Source of the DNA: Prevotella sp. MGM1
GTDB taxonomy: Bacteria; Bacteroidota; Bacteroidia; Bacteroidales; Bacteroidaceae
Assembly: GCF_002933775.1 (NCBI RefSeq)
Contig: NZ_BEWV01000206.1
Span: 1-64,000, forward strand
Length of the DNA: 64,000 bases
Direction of reading: 5' to 3'
A program made the position numbers and the translations under genes. Below, piece by piece: positions 1 to 8,317 of this stretch; within the stretch, counting starts at the first letter, position 1; every line of letters starts with the position of its first letter. The notes beneath the pieces are model-generated. The model was not told where the DNA came from. It saw nothing but the letters and a program-made list of their open reading frames with translations, and made no database searches.

Positions 1-117
1 CACTATACTCTTGATACTCTCTCCCGCCCACCGGAAAAATCCGCTGACCCCTAATAACGTTGTGACGTGTCCGACGGTTTAAGGGAATTTAATAAACGTG
101 TTTTATGTATGAACAAA

Positions 118-145
118 AAAACAGGATGTTTACGGCATCCTGTTT
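118..145 (-). terminator. Hairpin with T tract on the minus strand
   Basis: The arms aaacaggatg and catcctgttt (10 bp) enclose a 7-nt loop. Read on the minus strand the stem is followed by a run of T, as in a rho-independent terminator. No minus-strand gene is recognised just upstream, so its client is unknown. Confidence 0.45.
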
Positions 146-192
146 GAAGTCCTGAATATTTCAGGCAAAGGCGAACGGCCTTAACCGTTCAT

Positions 193-330
193 AAAAACCG
201 TTTAAGCAAATGGCATTGAAATTTGTTTTGCGTTTTTGGAGATTTAGAATATTAACCATTACGGTTAAATTCTTCTAATTTCTGAAAATGCAAGGGGCGT
301 GAATTATAGTAGCGCCCTTAAACGGTTTTT
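193..330. repeat. 14-bp inverted repeat around a 110-bp spacer
   Basis: The word AAAAACCGTTTAAG at 193-206 is repeated inverted and without mismatch as CTTAAACGGTTTTT at 317-330. The spacer holds a smaller GC-rich hairpin. It could be a recombination or replication site of a mobile element or a structured leader; the sequence does not decide. Confidence 0.5.
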
Positions 331-463
331 GCAAATATAGTTATTTATTCTTTACGGTGCAATGCCCGTTAACAATATTTAGCAAAAAAGGTGTGGAACG
401 GTTTGGCCGTGGTCTTCGATGACATCCACGCCACTACTATTAACGAACAAAAAAGATACAATT

Positions 464-952
464 ATGAAAACGAAAGAATTAAGCCACGCAGCGCAAAATT
501 TGGTGATCTATGTAAGAAACGAGTGTGAAATATACGACCGTTACACGCTGGAAGCGGTTGCCATGGTTGTAAAGGCGAAATGCACGAACGACATAAACGG
601 CGCCCGTCTGGACGATGTAACGGCATGGGATAACCTTTCTTTTTGGATTGGTTGGCAGACCGTAACGAAAAAGGCGATACAAGCCGCCGCAAAGCTGGTG
701 CGCAAATACGACCATATTACACCGACCGCCGCCGATATTGAAGCAGCAACAAAAGTATATGCCGCCAATATTATAGACAAAGCAAAATATCAAATAAGGA
801 GAGATAAACAAGAGAAATTAGGCCGTTTGAAACACGAGCTACAAAACTATATAGATAATGCGAGCTTTGGATTACCGGAAACACGTCGCCGGAACATGAT
901 ACTATTACATTGGGATATTCGCAAATTTGAAAGAGAGCTGCAAAACGCATAA
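464..952 (+). CDS. Hypothetical protein, probably of a mobile element
   Basis: This 162-residue protein belongs to no family I recognise. It is hydrophilic, has no signal peptide or membrane segment, and its C-terminal half (from about residue 110) is rich in Lys, Arg and Glu and looks helical. The frame is open upstream to an ATG at 419, but the ATG at 464 is preferred: it follows an A-rich stretch (gaacaaaaaagatacaatt), whereas 419 lies inside a hairpin. It is followed by a GC-rich leader and a 47-codon mini-ORF on the same strand. Isolation, flanking repeats and lack of a known family suggest it belongs to an integrated element; that is inference. Confidence 0.55.
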   Translation: MKTKELSHAAQNLVIYVRNECEIYDRYTLEAVAMVVKAKCTNDINGARLDDVTAWDNLSFWIGWQTVTKKAIQAAAKLVRKYDHITPTAADIEAATKVYAANIIDKAKYQIRRDKQEKLGRLKHELQNYIDNASFGLPETRRRNMILLHWDIRKFERELQNA

Positions 953-1034
953 ACTCTCAGCCCGTGCCGTGTGGCATTCCCGGAGCCCCCTCGGACTGGC
1001 ACAAAATAAATCAATAGCTATAAAACCCAAAAGA

Positions 1035-1137
1035 CATGAAAAAGTTAGAAAGAGTAAACCAGGTAGAAAAAGCGGCGATTCGTCTTTATATGGCAAATCG
1101 TGATTTTACGGCGTTTACTCTTTCTAACTTTTTCATG
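1035..1137. repeat. Perfect 25-bp inverted repeat, 53-bp spacer
   Basis: Bases 1035-1059 are exactly reverse-complementary to 1113-1137, starting CATGAAAAAG and ending CTTTTTCATG. Matching stops at both ends. The whole repeat lies inside the mini-ORF at 1036-1179, so the left arm carries its start codon. In RNA it would form a 25-bp stem with a 53-nt loop. Confidence 0.9.
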
Positions 1138-1179
1138 ATTTTGCAAAGTGTTAAAAATGCTCGGGATTGTTACACGTAA
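1036..1179 (+). CDS. Possible 47-aa small protein
   Basis: An ATG at 1036 opens 47 codons ending in TAA at 1177-1179. The product starts MKKLERVNQVEKAAIRLYM and ends in KNARDCYT. It follows the 162-residue orphan protein by 83 bases, and the gap contains a GTGCC/GGCAC pairing (964-968 with 998-1002). Both arms of the 25-bp inverted repeat are translated in this frame, giving KKLERVN at the start and TLSNFFM in the middle. No family is recognised. It may be a real small gene of a mobile element or an ORF created by the inverted duplication. Confidence 0.4.
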   Translation: MKKLERVNQVEKAAIRLYMANRDFTAFTLSNFFMILQSVKNARDCYT

Positions 1180-1299
1180 TGAAATATACGAAGTTATAAA
1201 AAAGCAGTATTCGGATAAATGTTTTACGAAAAATGAATTTAAGATATTTTGTTTTGGAACAAAGAGTGTTTTTATAATAAAAATCCTCCAAATACCTTA

Positions 1300-2547
1300 C
1301 TACTCATATTTCATAGAACGAGCAGGATGTATATGAGATATAAGATAACTGGGAGCAATCAGTACAAATACGCAAATAAGAAGTGTTGCAGCATTTATAA
1401 TTATTATCAATGGTATATTTATCTCCATCGGTGCCATGTTGACATAGTATGTCGAAGGATCGAGTTTGACAAATCCTGTATGTATTTGTATAAGTACAAG
1501 CCCAATACCTATAATGTTGCCAAATATCAGACCGCGTCCAATAATGAAGACTGCAAACCAAAGGAATGTACGCCTTATAGTTGGGTTGGACGCTCCAAGA
1601 GCTTTAAGCGTTCCTATCATTTGAGTGCGTTCGAGTATTATTATGAGCAATCCGGATATCATAGTAAAGCCAGCCACACATACCATTAAAGCCAAAATAA
1701 TCCAAACGTTGACATCAAGAAGTTCGAGCCATGAGAAAATTTGCGGATATGCCTCATATATTGTTTGTGATGTAAGGATGTTGCCGTTACAGTCTGGCTT
1801 TTTGTTTATTTGTGAAACAATACCATCCGCCGTCTCTTCAATTTTTGTAAAGTCATCGATTATTAGTTCTGCTCCAGTGCAAAAATCATTTTGCCATCCG
1901 TTAAGTTTGTTTATTGTGTATATATCAGCGAAACATATATTACCGTCAAACTGTGTCATATTTGTCTTATATATTCCGCTTATAGTAAAACGTCTTGCTC
2001 TTACTTCGTCTTCTGAAACAAAATATGCGAAAACCTTATCACCAACTTTTAATCTCAGTTTATCGGCTATCATCTGAGATATAAGAATCCTGTTACTGCT
2101 TTTTAAATCACTGAATACCGGGCATTGGCCACTTGTGAGGTTATTTGCCAGAAAGGATGTTGAGTATTCAGGGCCTATTCCTTTGAATGTAATACCAAGG
2201 AAATCGGTATCTGTTTTCAATATTCCTTGTGTCAAAGAATAGCGGCCTACCCGTGCTACCCCCTCTGAATCACCCAATACTTTCATGAGGCTGTCATCTA
2301 TACAAATCGGATAAGGGTCCGTACTCTGCATAGTCATGAAGTTTGTTACCTGTATATGGCTTCCGAAACCAATGACTTTATCACGTATTGTATGTTTGAA
2401 GCCTATGACCACAGATACTGTGATAATCATCACAGCCAAACCGATTGCGACACCAATGGTTGCAATGCGTATAGCAGGACGACTCACTTTCTGCTTGTCG
2501 CTCTTGTCACTATATATTTTCTTTGATAAAAAGAGTGGCAGATTCAT
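1300..2547 (-). CDS. ABC transporter permease, LolC/LolE (FtsX-like) family
   Basis: This 415-residue inner-membrane protein has the MacB/LolE layout: one membrane segment near residues 26-50, a large periplasmic domain to about residue 275, then three membrane segments (about 281-305, 325-355, 375-402). The family motif around TMIGTLKALG-type sequence is present (ERTQMIGTLKALGASN, about 306-321). Family members release lipoproteins from the inner membrane with an ATPase partner; the partner is not in this window. It starts inside the stop codon of the upstream aminotransferase gene (ATGA, 4-bp overlap), so the two are co-transcribed. The substrate is inferred from family only. Confidence 0.85.
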   Translation of the reverse strand: MNLPLFLSKKIYSDKSDKQKVSRPAIRIATIGVAIGLAVMIITVSVVIGFKHTIRDKVIGFGSHIQVTNFMTMQSTDPYPICIDDSLMKVLGDSEGVARVGRYSLTQGILKTDTDFLGITFKGIGPEYSTSFLANNLTSGQCPVFSDLKSSNRILISQMIADKLRLKVGDKVFAYFVSEDEVRARRFTISGIYKTNMTQFDGNICFADIYTINKLNGWQNDFCTGAELIIDDFTKIEETADGIVSQINKKPDCNGNILTSQTIYEAYPQIFSWLELLDVNVWIILALMVCVAGFTMISGLLIIILERTQMIGTLKALGASNPTIRRTFLWFAVFIIGRGLIFGNIIGIGLVLIQIHTGFVKLDPSTYYVNMAPMEINIPLIIIINAATLLICVFVLIAPSYLISHIHPARSMKYE

Positions 2548-3749
2548 TCCTCGTATTTTCTTCCAGGATATGCTTCAAGTGCTTTTTTCAAAACAATCAA
2601 AGCTCTGTTAAGATCATCTTTATTGAGTACGTAAGCTATACGCACTTGATTGTTTCCCACTCCTGGGGTGGTATAGAAACCTGCCGCAGGAGCCATCATC
2701 AGTGTCTCACCCTCATAGTTGAATTCGGCAAGACACCATCTGCAAAATTCTTCCGCATTGTCTACAGGCAGTTTGGCTACGGTGTAGAATGCGCCCATCG
2801 GAATCGGCGAATATACTCCCGGAATTCTGTTCAGTCCGTCTATCAGGCATTTACGCCGTTCTACATATTCGTCATATACATCACGATAGTAATCTTCCGG
2901 AGCATCAAGCGACGCCTCAGCCACAATCTGACCGATTAGAGGGGGAGATAACCGTGCCTGGCAGAATTTCATTACGGCGTTTCTTACCTGCTCATTCTTT
3001 GTAATCAGTGCTCCGATACGTATACCACATTCTGAATATCTTTTTGATACAGAGTCTATCAGAATGACATTCTGTTCTATGTCTTCAAGGTGGCATGCAC
3101 TTATATATGGCGATCCGGTGTATATGTATTCGCGATATACCTCATCGGAAAATAGATAAAGATCATACTTTTTCACCAAATCACGAATTTGATTCATTTC
3201 GCGTCGGGTATAAAGATAGCCTGTCGGGTTATTGGGATTACATATCATGATTGCCCGTGTGCGCTCGTTTATCAGTTCCTCGAACTTCTCTACTTTCGGA
3301 AGTGAGAAACCTTCTTCTATCGTTGTGGCTATTGTCCTTATTTTAGCTCCTGCTGATATGGCAAATGCCATATAGTTGGCGTATGCCGGTTCAGGAACGA
3401 TAATCTCATCACCGGGATTTAGGCACGACATAAAGGCAAATAGGACGGCTTCACTTCCGCCGGCCGTAATTATGATATCATCGGCAGTGACGTTAATATT
3501 GAATTTCTTATAATAATGCGTCAGCTTCTCTCGGTAGCTCAGATACCCTTGCGATGGAGAATATTCAAGAATAGCACGGTCTATGTGCTTCAATGCATCA
3601 AGACCCACTTGTGGTGTCGGCAAGTCTGGCTGACCAATATTCAGGTGATAGACTTTTATCCCATTTTTCTTTGCTTCTGCTGCCAATGGGGCAAGCTTTC
3701 TTATGGGAGATTCTGGCATCTCGTGTCCGCGAATCGATATATCTGGCAT
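2544..3749 (-). CDS. PLP-dependent aminotransferase (class I/II, aspartate aminotransferase-like)
   Basis: This 401-residue fold-type I aminotransferase has the PLP lysine in LIDSVSKRYSECGIRIG, matching the S-x-S-K-x5-G-x-R-x-G pattern. The substrate-carboxylate region reads VRIAYVLN near the C-terminus, and CNPNNPTG marks the central domain. Such enzymes move amino groups between an amino acid and 2-oxoglutarate; substrate choice cannot be read here. A TAnnTTTG-type element (TAAGTTTG, minus strand 3788-3781) lies 32 bases upstream. The gene overlaps the downstream permease by 4 bp. The pairing of an aminotransferase with a LolE-like permease has no obvious functional logic. Confidence 0.88.
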   Translation of the reverse strand: MPDISIRGHEMPESPIRKLAPLAAEAKKNGIKVYHLNIGQPDLPTPQVGLDALKHIDRAILEYSPSQGYLSYREKLTHYYKKFNINVTADDIIITAGGSEAVLFAFMSCLNPGDEIIVPEPAYANYMAFAISAGAKIRTIATTIEEGFSLPKVEKFEELINERTRAIMICNPNNPTGYLYTRREMNQIRDLVKKYDLYLFSDEVYREYIYTGSPYISACHLEDIEQNVILIDSVSKRYSECGIRIGALITKNEQVRNAVMKFCQARLSPPLIGQIVAEASLDAPEDYYRDVYDEYVERRKCLIDGLNRIPGVYSPIPMGAFYTVAKLPVDNAEEFCRWCLAEFNYEGETLMMAPAAGFYTTPGVGNNQVRIAYVLNKDDLNRALIVLKKALEAYPGRKYEE

Positions 3750-3780
3750 TTTATATATTTTTTCATTATTAAGTTCTCTG

Positions 3781-3788
3781 CAAACTTA
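3781..3788 (-). promoter_or_regulatory. Probable -7 element of the aminotransferase gene
   Basis: On the minus strand it reads TAAGTTTG, fitting the Bacteroidota TAnnTTTG element. No clear TTTG -33 box lies at the usual distance. Confidence 0.4.
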
Positions 3789-3885
3789 CATAAAAATATC
3801 GGAAAAGGCTTAACGACTGTTAGTGTATAGCGTGGTTCTTAACATAATTTTTAATTCTCTATTCTCAAATTACGATTAAATAGAC

Positions 3886-3893
3886 TAATTTTG
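3886..3893 (+). promoter_or_regulatory. Probable -7 element of the pseudokinase gene
   Basis: TAATTTTG matches TAnnTTTG and lies 30 bases before the ATG at 3924. A -33 box is not evident. Confidence 0.45.
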
Positions 3894-3923
3894 CCTGACT
3901 AATAAGAATAAAAGGCATTTGCA

Positions 3924-5162
3924 ATGAACTACGAGGAGTTGGTCAGTACCAACGATAATATACAGCATAGGATAGTCAGAATTCCGATAGGCTTGTTCAA
4001 AAGAAAGGCGATAGAAGGAAAATACGTGAATATAGTGGATTTGCGTAAAGAACTTACAGATAATATTATTTTTTGCGAATGCCTGAAAAAGGAATGTGAT
4101 GCAAACATCCGGTTGGTCAATAAGAGACAGCTGCATTTCACGCCATTGGCAGAAAAAGATGTTTTATCCTCACTTGAAGTGGAGCAGGGACATTTCATTT
4201 CTTTTGAACACCTTTTGCGTGATAATCCGGCAGTGGTAAGCAGGCCAGGATTTGTCTATGAAACTGTTGTTGCACTGTTGGAAGTCACCTCTTATCTTAA
4301 TAGTCAAAAAGTATATCACGTATGTTTCTCACCATCAAATGTATTTGTACGTAAGACAGATTATAGCATAGTGTTGCTGTCGCATGGCTCATTTTATATT
4401 AACAGGGTGTCTCCTGAATTATTATATGATGGCAGTAGAGATTATATTGCTCCGGAAGTATTAAATGGAGGTTCTGTAGATGAGCGTTGCGATGTATATT
4501 CTGTTGGTAAATTTTTTGAATATCTCTTTTCTGTGGCCGAAATGCCTTATGAGTATAAAAAGGTTATACTCAAGGCAACTTCTAAAATGGCAGAGGACAG
4601 ATATGGTTCGATAGATGAGATGAAAAGAATAATCCGCCAGCGCTCCAATATGTGGAGAACAACCAAGATGCTATTGACTGCGTCGTGCATAGCTCTTGTT
4701 TTTGTAGGATTTTTCTTTGGACTAATGCCTGAACCGGTGAATGTGGAATATATAAAACCTTTACCTAAAGAACCGGAGGAAATATTGCTTGACAGTGGTT
4801 TCGATCCCAATACGGAATTAGGATTTATTATGCCGGACACAACTGGCAATATGACACCGGAGCAGATAGAGGAGATGAAAGTGTATGAGGCTAAAAGTGA
4901 AGAGATTTTCCGTAAAATATATACAAAAGAAGCTGATCGTATTTTATCTAAAATATATAATAAGACTTATATGGGAGCGAATGAAAAGAGTTTCATTACC
5001 GGTAGCCAGACAACCACAGATGAGCTATTAAAGGCTCAAATTGAAATAGCTGCAAAGGCTGGAATCAGTGAAGCGAAAAGTCAGAAAATAGCATTTACGA
5101 TAATAGAAAGAATCACAGAAGAAAAGAAAAAGGGTTTGACAAAATACGGAATACAGAAATAA
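3924..5162 (+). CDS. Membrane-anchored protein kinase-like protein, catalytic residues missing
   Basis: This 412-residue protein has a kinase-like C-lobe. HVCFSPSNVFV (132-142) aligns with the catalytic loop HRDLKPxN, YIAPEV (174-179) with the APE motif, and DERCDVYSVGKFFEYLF (186-202) with the subdomain IX helix. The catalytic Asp of HRD is replaced, and the DFG position reads LSHGSF (152-157), so the metal-binding Asp is missing too. No glycine-rich loop is evident. A membrane segment at about 249-268 is followed by a ~140-residue polar extracytoplasmic domain. It therefore looks like a membrane pseudokinase that could bind or scaffold rather than phosphorylate. It is followed after 19 bases by the DUF4494 gene and likely shares its operon. 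The fold call is by motif only. Confidence 0.65.
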   Translation: MNYEELVSTNDNIQHRIVRIPIGLFKRKAIEGKYVNIVDLRKELTDNIIFCECLKKECDANIRLVNKRQLHFTPLAEKDVLSSLEVEQGHFISFEHLLRDNPAVVSRPGFVYETVVALLEVTSYLNSQKVYHVCFSPSNVFVRKTDYSIVLLSHGSFYINRVSPELLYDGSRDYIAPEVLNGGSVDERCDVYSVGKFFEYLFSVAEMPYEYKKVILKATSKMAEDRYGSIDEMKRIIRQRSNMWRTTKMLLTASCIALVFVGFFFGLMPEPVNVEYIKPLPKEPEEILLDSGFDPNTELGFIMPDTTGNMTPEQIEEMKVYEAKSEEIFRKIYTKEADRILSKIYNKTYMGANEKSFITGSQTTTDELLKAQIEIAAKAGISEAKSQKIAFTIIERITEEKKKGLTKYGIQK

Positions 5163-5181
5163 TTATAAATAAAAAGATAAT

Positions 5182-5661
5182 ATGAGAAGTAGAACAGCAG
5201 AATGGTTTGAGTGCAAAATCCGTTATGAGAAAACAATGGAAGACGGTATGCAGAAGAAAGTAACCGAGGCGTATACGGTAGATGCATTGAGCTTCACCGA
5301 AGCAGAACAACGAATAATAGAGGAAATGTCTTCATACATAAGTGGAGAATTTGAGGTCGCAGACATTAAAAAGGCACCTTATAAAGAGATTTTTTTCAGT
5401 GAAGAAGATATGGCAGATCGTTGGTATAAGGCTAAGTTGCAATTTATCACCATAGACGAGAAAACAGACAAGGAGAAAAAGTCAAACGTAAACTATCTTG
5501 TAAACGCATCCACCCTGAACGGAGCTGTGAAAAACATTGATGAGGTCATGAACGGAACAATGATAGACTATGTCATCGCATCTGTTGTTGAGACACAGCT
5601 CATGGATGTTTTTGAGTATAAGAAAAAGGAAAAAGACGACAAACCGGAATATGAGCAATAA
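5182..5661 (+). CDS. DUF4494 domain-containing protein
   Basis: This 159-residue soluble protein matches DUF4494, a Bacteroidota family of unknown function. The N-terminus (RTAEWFECKIRYEKTMEDG) and the central FTEAEQRIIEEM segment are typical. It has no signal peptide, and the last ~15 residues are charged. Its final codons overlap the start of the following PLP-protein gene by 11 bp, which implies translational coupling. Confidence 0.85.
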   Translation: MRSRTAEWFECKIRYEKTMEDGMQKKVTEAYTVDALSFTEAEQRIIEEMSSYISGEFEVADIKKAPYKEIFFSEEDMADRWYKAKLQFITIDEKTDKEKKSNVNYLVNASTLNGAVKNIDEVMNGTMIDYVIASVVETQLMDVFEYKKKEKDDKPEYEQ

Positions 5662-6343
5662 TGTGCTTATGGATTATGACGTAAGGAAAAATTTGTCAGA
5701 AGTATTGTCTGGTATTCCGGATAATGTCAAACTTGTTGCTATAAGTAAGTATCATCCGGATGAATATATAGAGGCGGCTTATTCTGATGGGCAGCGAATA
5801 TTCGGGGAGAGCCACGAGCAGGAATTAACAAAGAAACATGATTCGCTTCCATCGGATATTCAATGGCATTTTATCGGGCATTTGCAGACCAATAAGGTAA
5901 AGTATATAGCACCTTATATTTCAATGATAGAGTCTGTCGATTCATTACGTCTTTTACGTGAGATTAACAGGCAGGCAGGCAAGCATGATAGGGTAATTGA
6001 TATATTGCTTGAATTACATGTGGCGGAAGAAGCCACCAAATATGGTTTCTCTTTGAATGATTGCAGAAATCTGCTGGAAGATGGTGAATGGCGTGAGATG
6101 AGAAATATTCGAATTTGCGGACTCATGACTATGGCCTCATTTGTAGAAGACAAAGAGCAGATCAGGAACGAGTTCACAATGGCAGCTGATTTCTTTGATG
6201 AGGTGAAAGCACGTTATTTTGCCAATGATGATGCCTTTTGTGAGCGTTCATGGGGTATGAGTGATGATTATCCAATAGCTATAGAATGCCGCAGTACAAT
6301 GGTAAGAGTAGGGACTAAAATATTTGGTCCGAGAGTCTACTAA
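5651..6343 (+). CDS. YggS/PLPBP family pyridoxal phosphate-binding protein
   Basis: This ~230-residue protein is a PLP homeostasis protein, an alanine racemase-like barrel without enzyme activity of its own in studied members. The PLP lysine is in LVAISKYHP near residue 31. FGESHEQEL, WHFIGHLQTNK and ICGLMTMA are family motifs, and the C-terminal VRVGTKIFGPR closes the phosphate site. The start at 5651 (MSNNVL) is chosen because the frame upstream is only a shadow of the DUF4494 gene; an ATG at 5669 is a close alternative. The TAA of the DUF4494 gene lies within its first codons. Confidence 0.88.
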   Translation: MSNNVLMDYDVRKNLSEVLSGIPDNVKLVAISKYHPDEYIEAAYSDGQRIFGESHEQELTKKHDSLPSDIQWHFIGHLQTNKVKYIAPYISMIESVDSLRLLREINRQAGKHDRVIDILLELHVAEEATKYGFSLNDCRNLLEDGEWREMRNIRICGLMTMASFVEDKEQIRNEFTMAADFFDEVKARYFANDDAFCERSWGMSDDYPIAIECRSTMVRVGTKIFGPRVY

Positions 6344-6414
6344 TGCCGGTTTAAAGTAATATCTGTTATTTTATGTATAAAATATAATAAGAAGATTTTA
6401 TACTGAAATTGGAA

Positions 6415-6450
6415 TAATAAAAAGGTCATCGCTTGATGACCTTTTTATTA
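6415..6450. terminator. Bidirectional terminator, 16-bp stem
   Basis: The arms 6415-6430 and 6435-6450 pair perfectly around a GCTT loop, with A and T tracts at the two ends. It serves the YggS-type gene (+) and the M6 protease gene (-). The last codons and stop of the protease gene lie within the stem. Confidence 0.9.
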
Positions 6451-8285
6451 TTAATAATATATATTCCTCTGTTTAATATAGTTATATCGGTACCAAGATA
6501 TTGCCCGCAGACAGAATATATCATGTTTGATTGTATTTTGTCGTTTATGTTCTCTATGCCATTTGGTTTTCCGCCCATGAATTTAAAACTTACAGTTCCC
6601 ATATCAGTGTCTTCTGATATATCCGTTATCGGTTTACTCATAAATCCACCTGAATAAACAGAGGCAGACGGTGATGTATCATCGGTGAGTGATGTTACAT
6701 TATTTATTCCTGGAAAAGGGTCACCTTGCAACTCCTCTTTATATATATCCGTCGTAATATAAGTATAGGAATACTTATTAATGAGAGCCTGGTTGTATAT
6801 CTTTTCCATATTATTCATGTAATCTTTATTTACAACCGAATAAACGAAATATTCCGGCATGAATATTCCATCGGCCGCAATGACAGACATACGTGGGTGA
6901 CCGGCCATATTGTTTACTTTACATCCGCCAAGACTGAAATAATAATCATCGTAGTCCACATGGTATATAAGCATGCCATGACCTTGCAAATACCTGTTCC
7001 AACCTTTTTTCTGTACATTCTCTACAATGTAGTATTCATTGCCTGTCACATCCTTGTCATTTAGAATACGATATGCTTTACCTCCATCCGATAATGTTTT
7101 TAATGTTGCATCACATGGAGATTTGAGTGTGTCTATCGTCATCCAGCCTAACCGTTCACGTTCCCAACTCGTATATTCGGTTGGTCGGTAACCGTTTTGA
7201 GTATATTCTCCGGCATCCATCAAGTCCCAATAGTCAAGATTTTGGTTTATACATCGTTCGGCGATGCTTCCAGGAGCTGGATACATATCGGGAAGTCCGA
7301 GGCAATGTGAAAACTCATGGCAAAAGAGTCCGATACCGTTTATTAGCAATCCGTTTTTAATTTGGTCGGCCGGAGTGGCGTTAAGTTCATTGTTTACCCC
7401 ATATCTGCACAATCTTTTTCCGTCTAAATACATATTGTTAGTCAGTATACCTGATTTTGGATGTATGCAATCTGTTGAATTGCCGGCCCAACTTTGTGAA
7501 TATCCGGCATAAATAATATACACCAAATCAATATTGCCGTCATTATTGGCATCATATCCGGAGAAGTCAACCGTATCGTCAATAGCCGTACATGCGTCTT
7601 TGAAAATATCGTTCATGTTTTCTGAAGAAGAATAGCCACCGCCGTAATACTTCAAGGGCTTATCCAATGTTACAGGGCCGTACACATCAAATTCAGGAAT
7701 AAATTTCCCAAAGCTCATATCCGTAAAGTATCTTTTTACGCTTCCGTAATTCTTTCCCATTTCCGGATCGTTGGTCTGGTTGAATAGCTCTTCTGCATTT
7801 AAATATTTATCAAATGTCTTTGCCGGATTATTTACTTTAAATGTACTGTCGCTAAACTCAACCAAAATTACAGGAACTCTTGGGCTTCCAAAGGATTGTA
7901 ATAGGGTGGTGTTGTTTTCTATTGGCTCTCTGAGTAGTTGTGCTTTATTGGAGTTTGCTGATATTTTATCATAAAAAATGGTTTTGTTTTGCTTCTCAAT
8001 GATTAGTTTTTCCTCATGGCTCCTCTCTTCTTTATCATGTGCAATATAATTTGTCGGATATAATATACCGTCGTCTTTAATATCGGCAATGTAGAATGCA
8101 AATCCTGATTTGTAAAGCAGTACGCCGTCAATTGTGGTATAATACGAGAAATCATGATTTCCCAAAGCCCTAACCGTTATTGTTGTTCCATCAGGCTGCT
8201 TTACTTTAACGATACCAGGGTGCATCTTAACGCCATGGCTGTTCAATGAAAGGATAATGCAAAATAGAAGTAGGATATATTTCAT
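6426..8285 (-). CDS. M6 family metalloprotease with a C-terminal sorting (T9SS-like) tail
   Basis: This 619-residue secreted zinc protease starts at MKYILLLFCIILSLNSHG, a signal peptide; the frame stays open 44 codons further upstream but that part overlaps the neighbour and is not protease-like. The zinc motif HEFSHCLGLPD is at about 323-333, with a Met-turn-like DLMDAG near 355. VPVILVEFSD (about 137-146) is typical of M6 N-terminal regions. The C-terminus (VCGQYLGTDI, then GIYIINNKKVIKR) resembles the end of type IX secretion sorting domains, suggesting export across the outer membrane. It lies 32 bases downstream of the ferredoxin-like gene on the same strand. The substrate is unknown. 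Confidence 0.85.
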   Translation of the reverse strand: MKYILLLFCIILSLNSHGVKMHPGIVKVKQPDGTTITVRALGNHDFSYYTTIDGVLLYKSGFAFYIADIKDDGILYPTNYIAHDKEERSHEEKLIIEKQNKTIFYDKISANSNKAQLLREPIENNTTLLQSFGSPRVPVILVEFSDSTFKVNNPAKTFDKYLNAEELFNQTNDPEMGKNYGSVKRYFTDMSFGKFIPEFDVYGPVTLDKPLKYYGGGYSSSENMNDIFKDACTAIDDTVDFSGYDANNDGNIDLVYIIYAGYSQSWAGNSTDCIHPKSGILTNNMYLDGKRLCRYGVNNELNATPADQIKNGLLINGIGLFCHEFSHCLGLPDMYPAPGSIAERCINQNLDYWDLMDAGEYTQNGYRPTEYTSWERERLGWMTIDTLKSPCDATLKTLSDGGKAYRILNDKDVTGNEYYIVENVQKKGWNRYLQGHGMLIYHVDYDDYYFSLGGCKVNNMAGHPRMSVIAADGIFMPEYFVYSVVNKDYMNNMEKIYNQALINKYSYTYITTDIYKEELQGDPFPGINNVTSLTDDTSPSASVYSGGFMSKPITDISEDTDMGTVSFKFMGGKPNGIENINDKIQSNMIYSVCGQYLGTDITILNRGIYIINNKKVIKR

Positions 8286-8317
8286 TGATTTTAATATGAG
8301 TATGTAATTATGAGAAA

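Larger units (their letters stand above)
1..463. other. Non-coding left edge, possible end of an integrated element
   Basis: No gene is recognised here. The first 54 bases are open in frame 1 and end in TAA, so they could be the C-terminal tail of a gene outside the window; this cannot be tested. The stretch holds a hairpin at 118-145, a 14-bp inverted repeat (193-206 against 317-330), a short GGGGCG/CGCCC hairpin inside it, and a GC-rich hairpin near 405-432 just upstream of the next gene. Several variants of a cggtttaa/ttaaaccg word occur (near 75, 178, 197, 259, 317, 395). The repeat-rich, structured character differs from the chromosomal genes that follow. Confidence 0.4.

Noticed and set aside
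1148..1336. 62-codon plus-strand frame before the permease gene
   Set aside because: It overlaps the mini-ORF at one end and the permease 3' end at the other and has no family resemblance.
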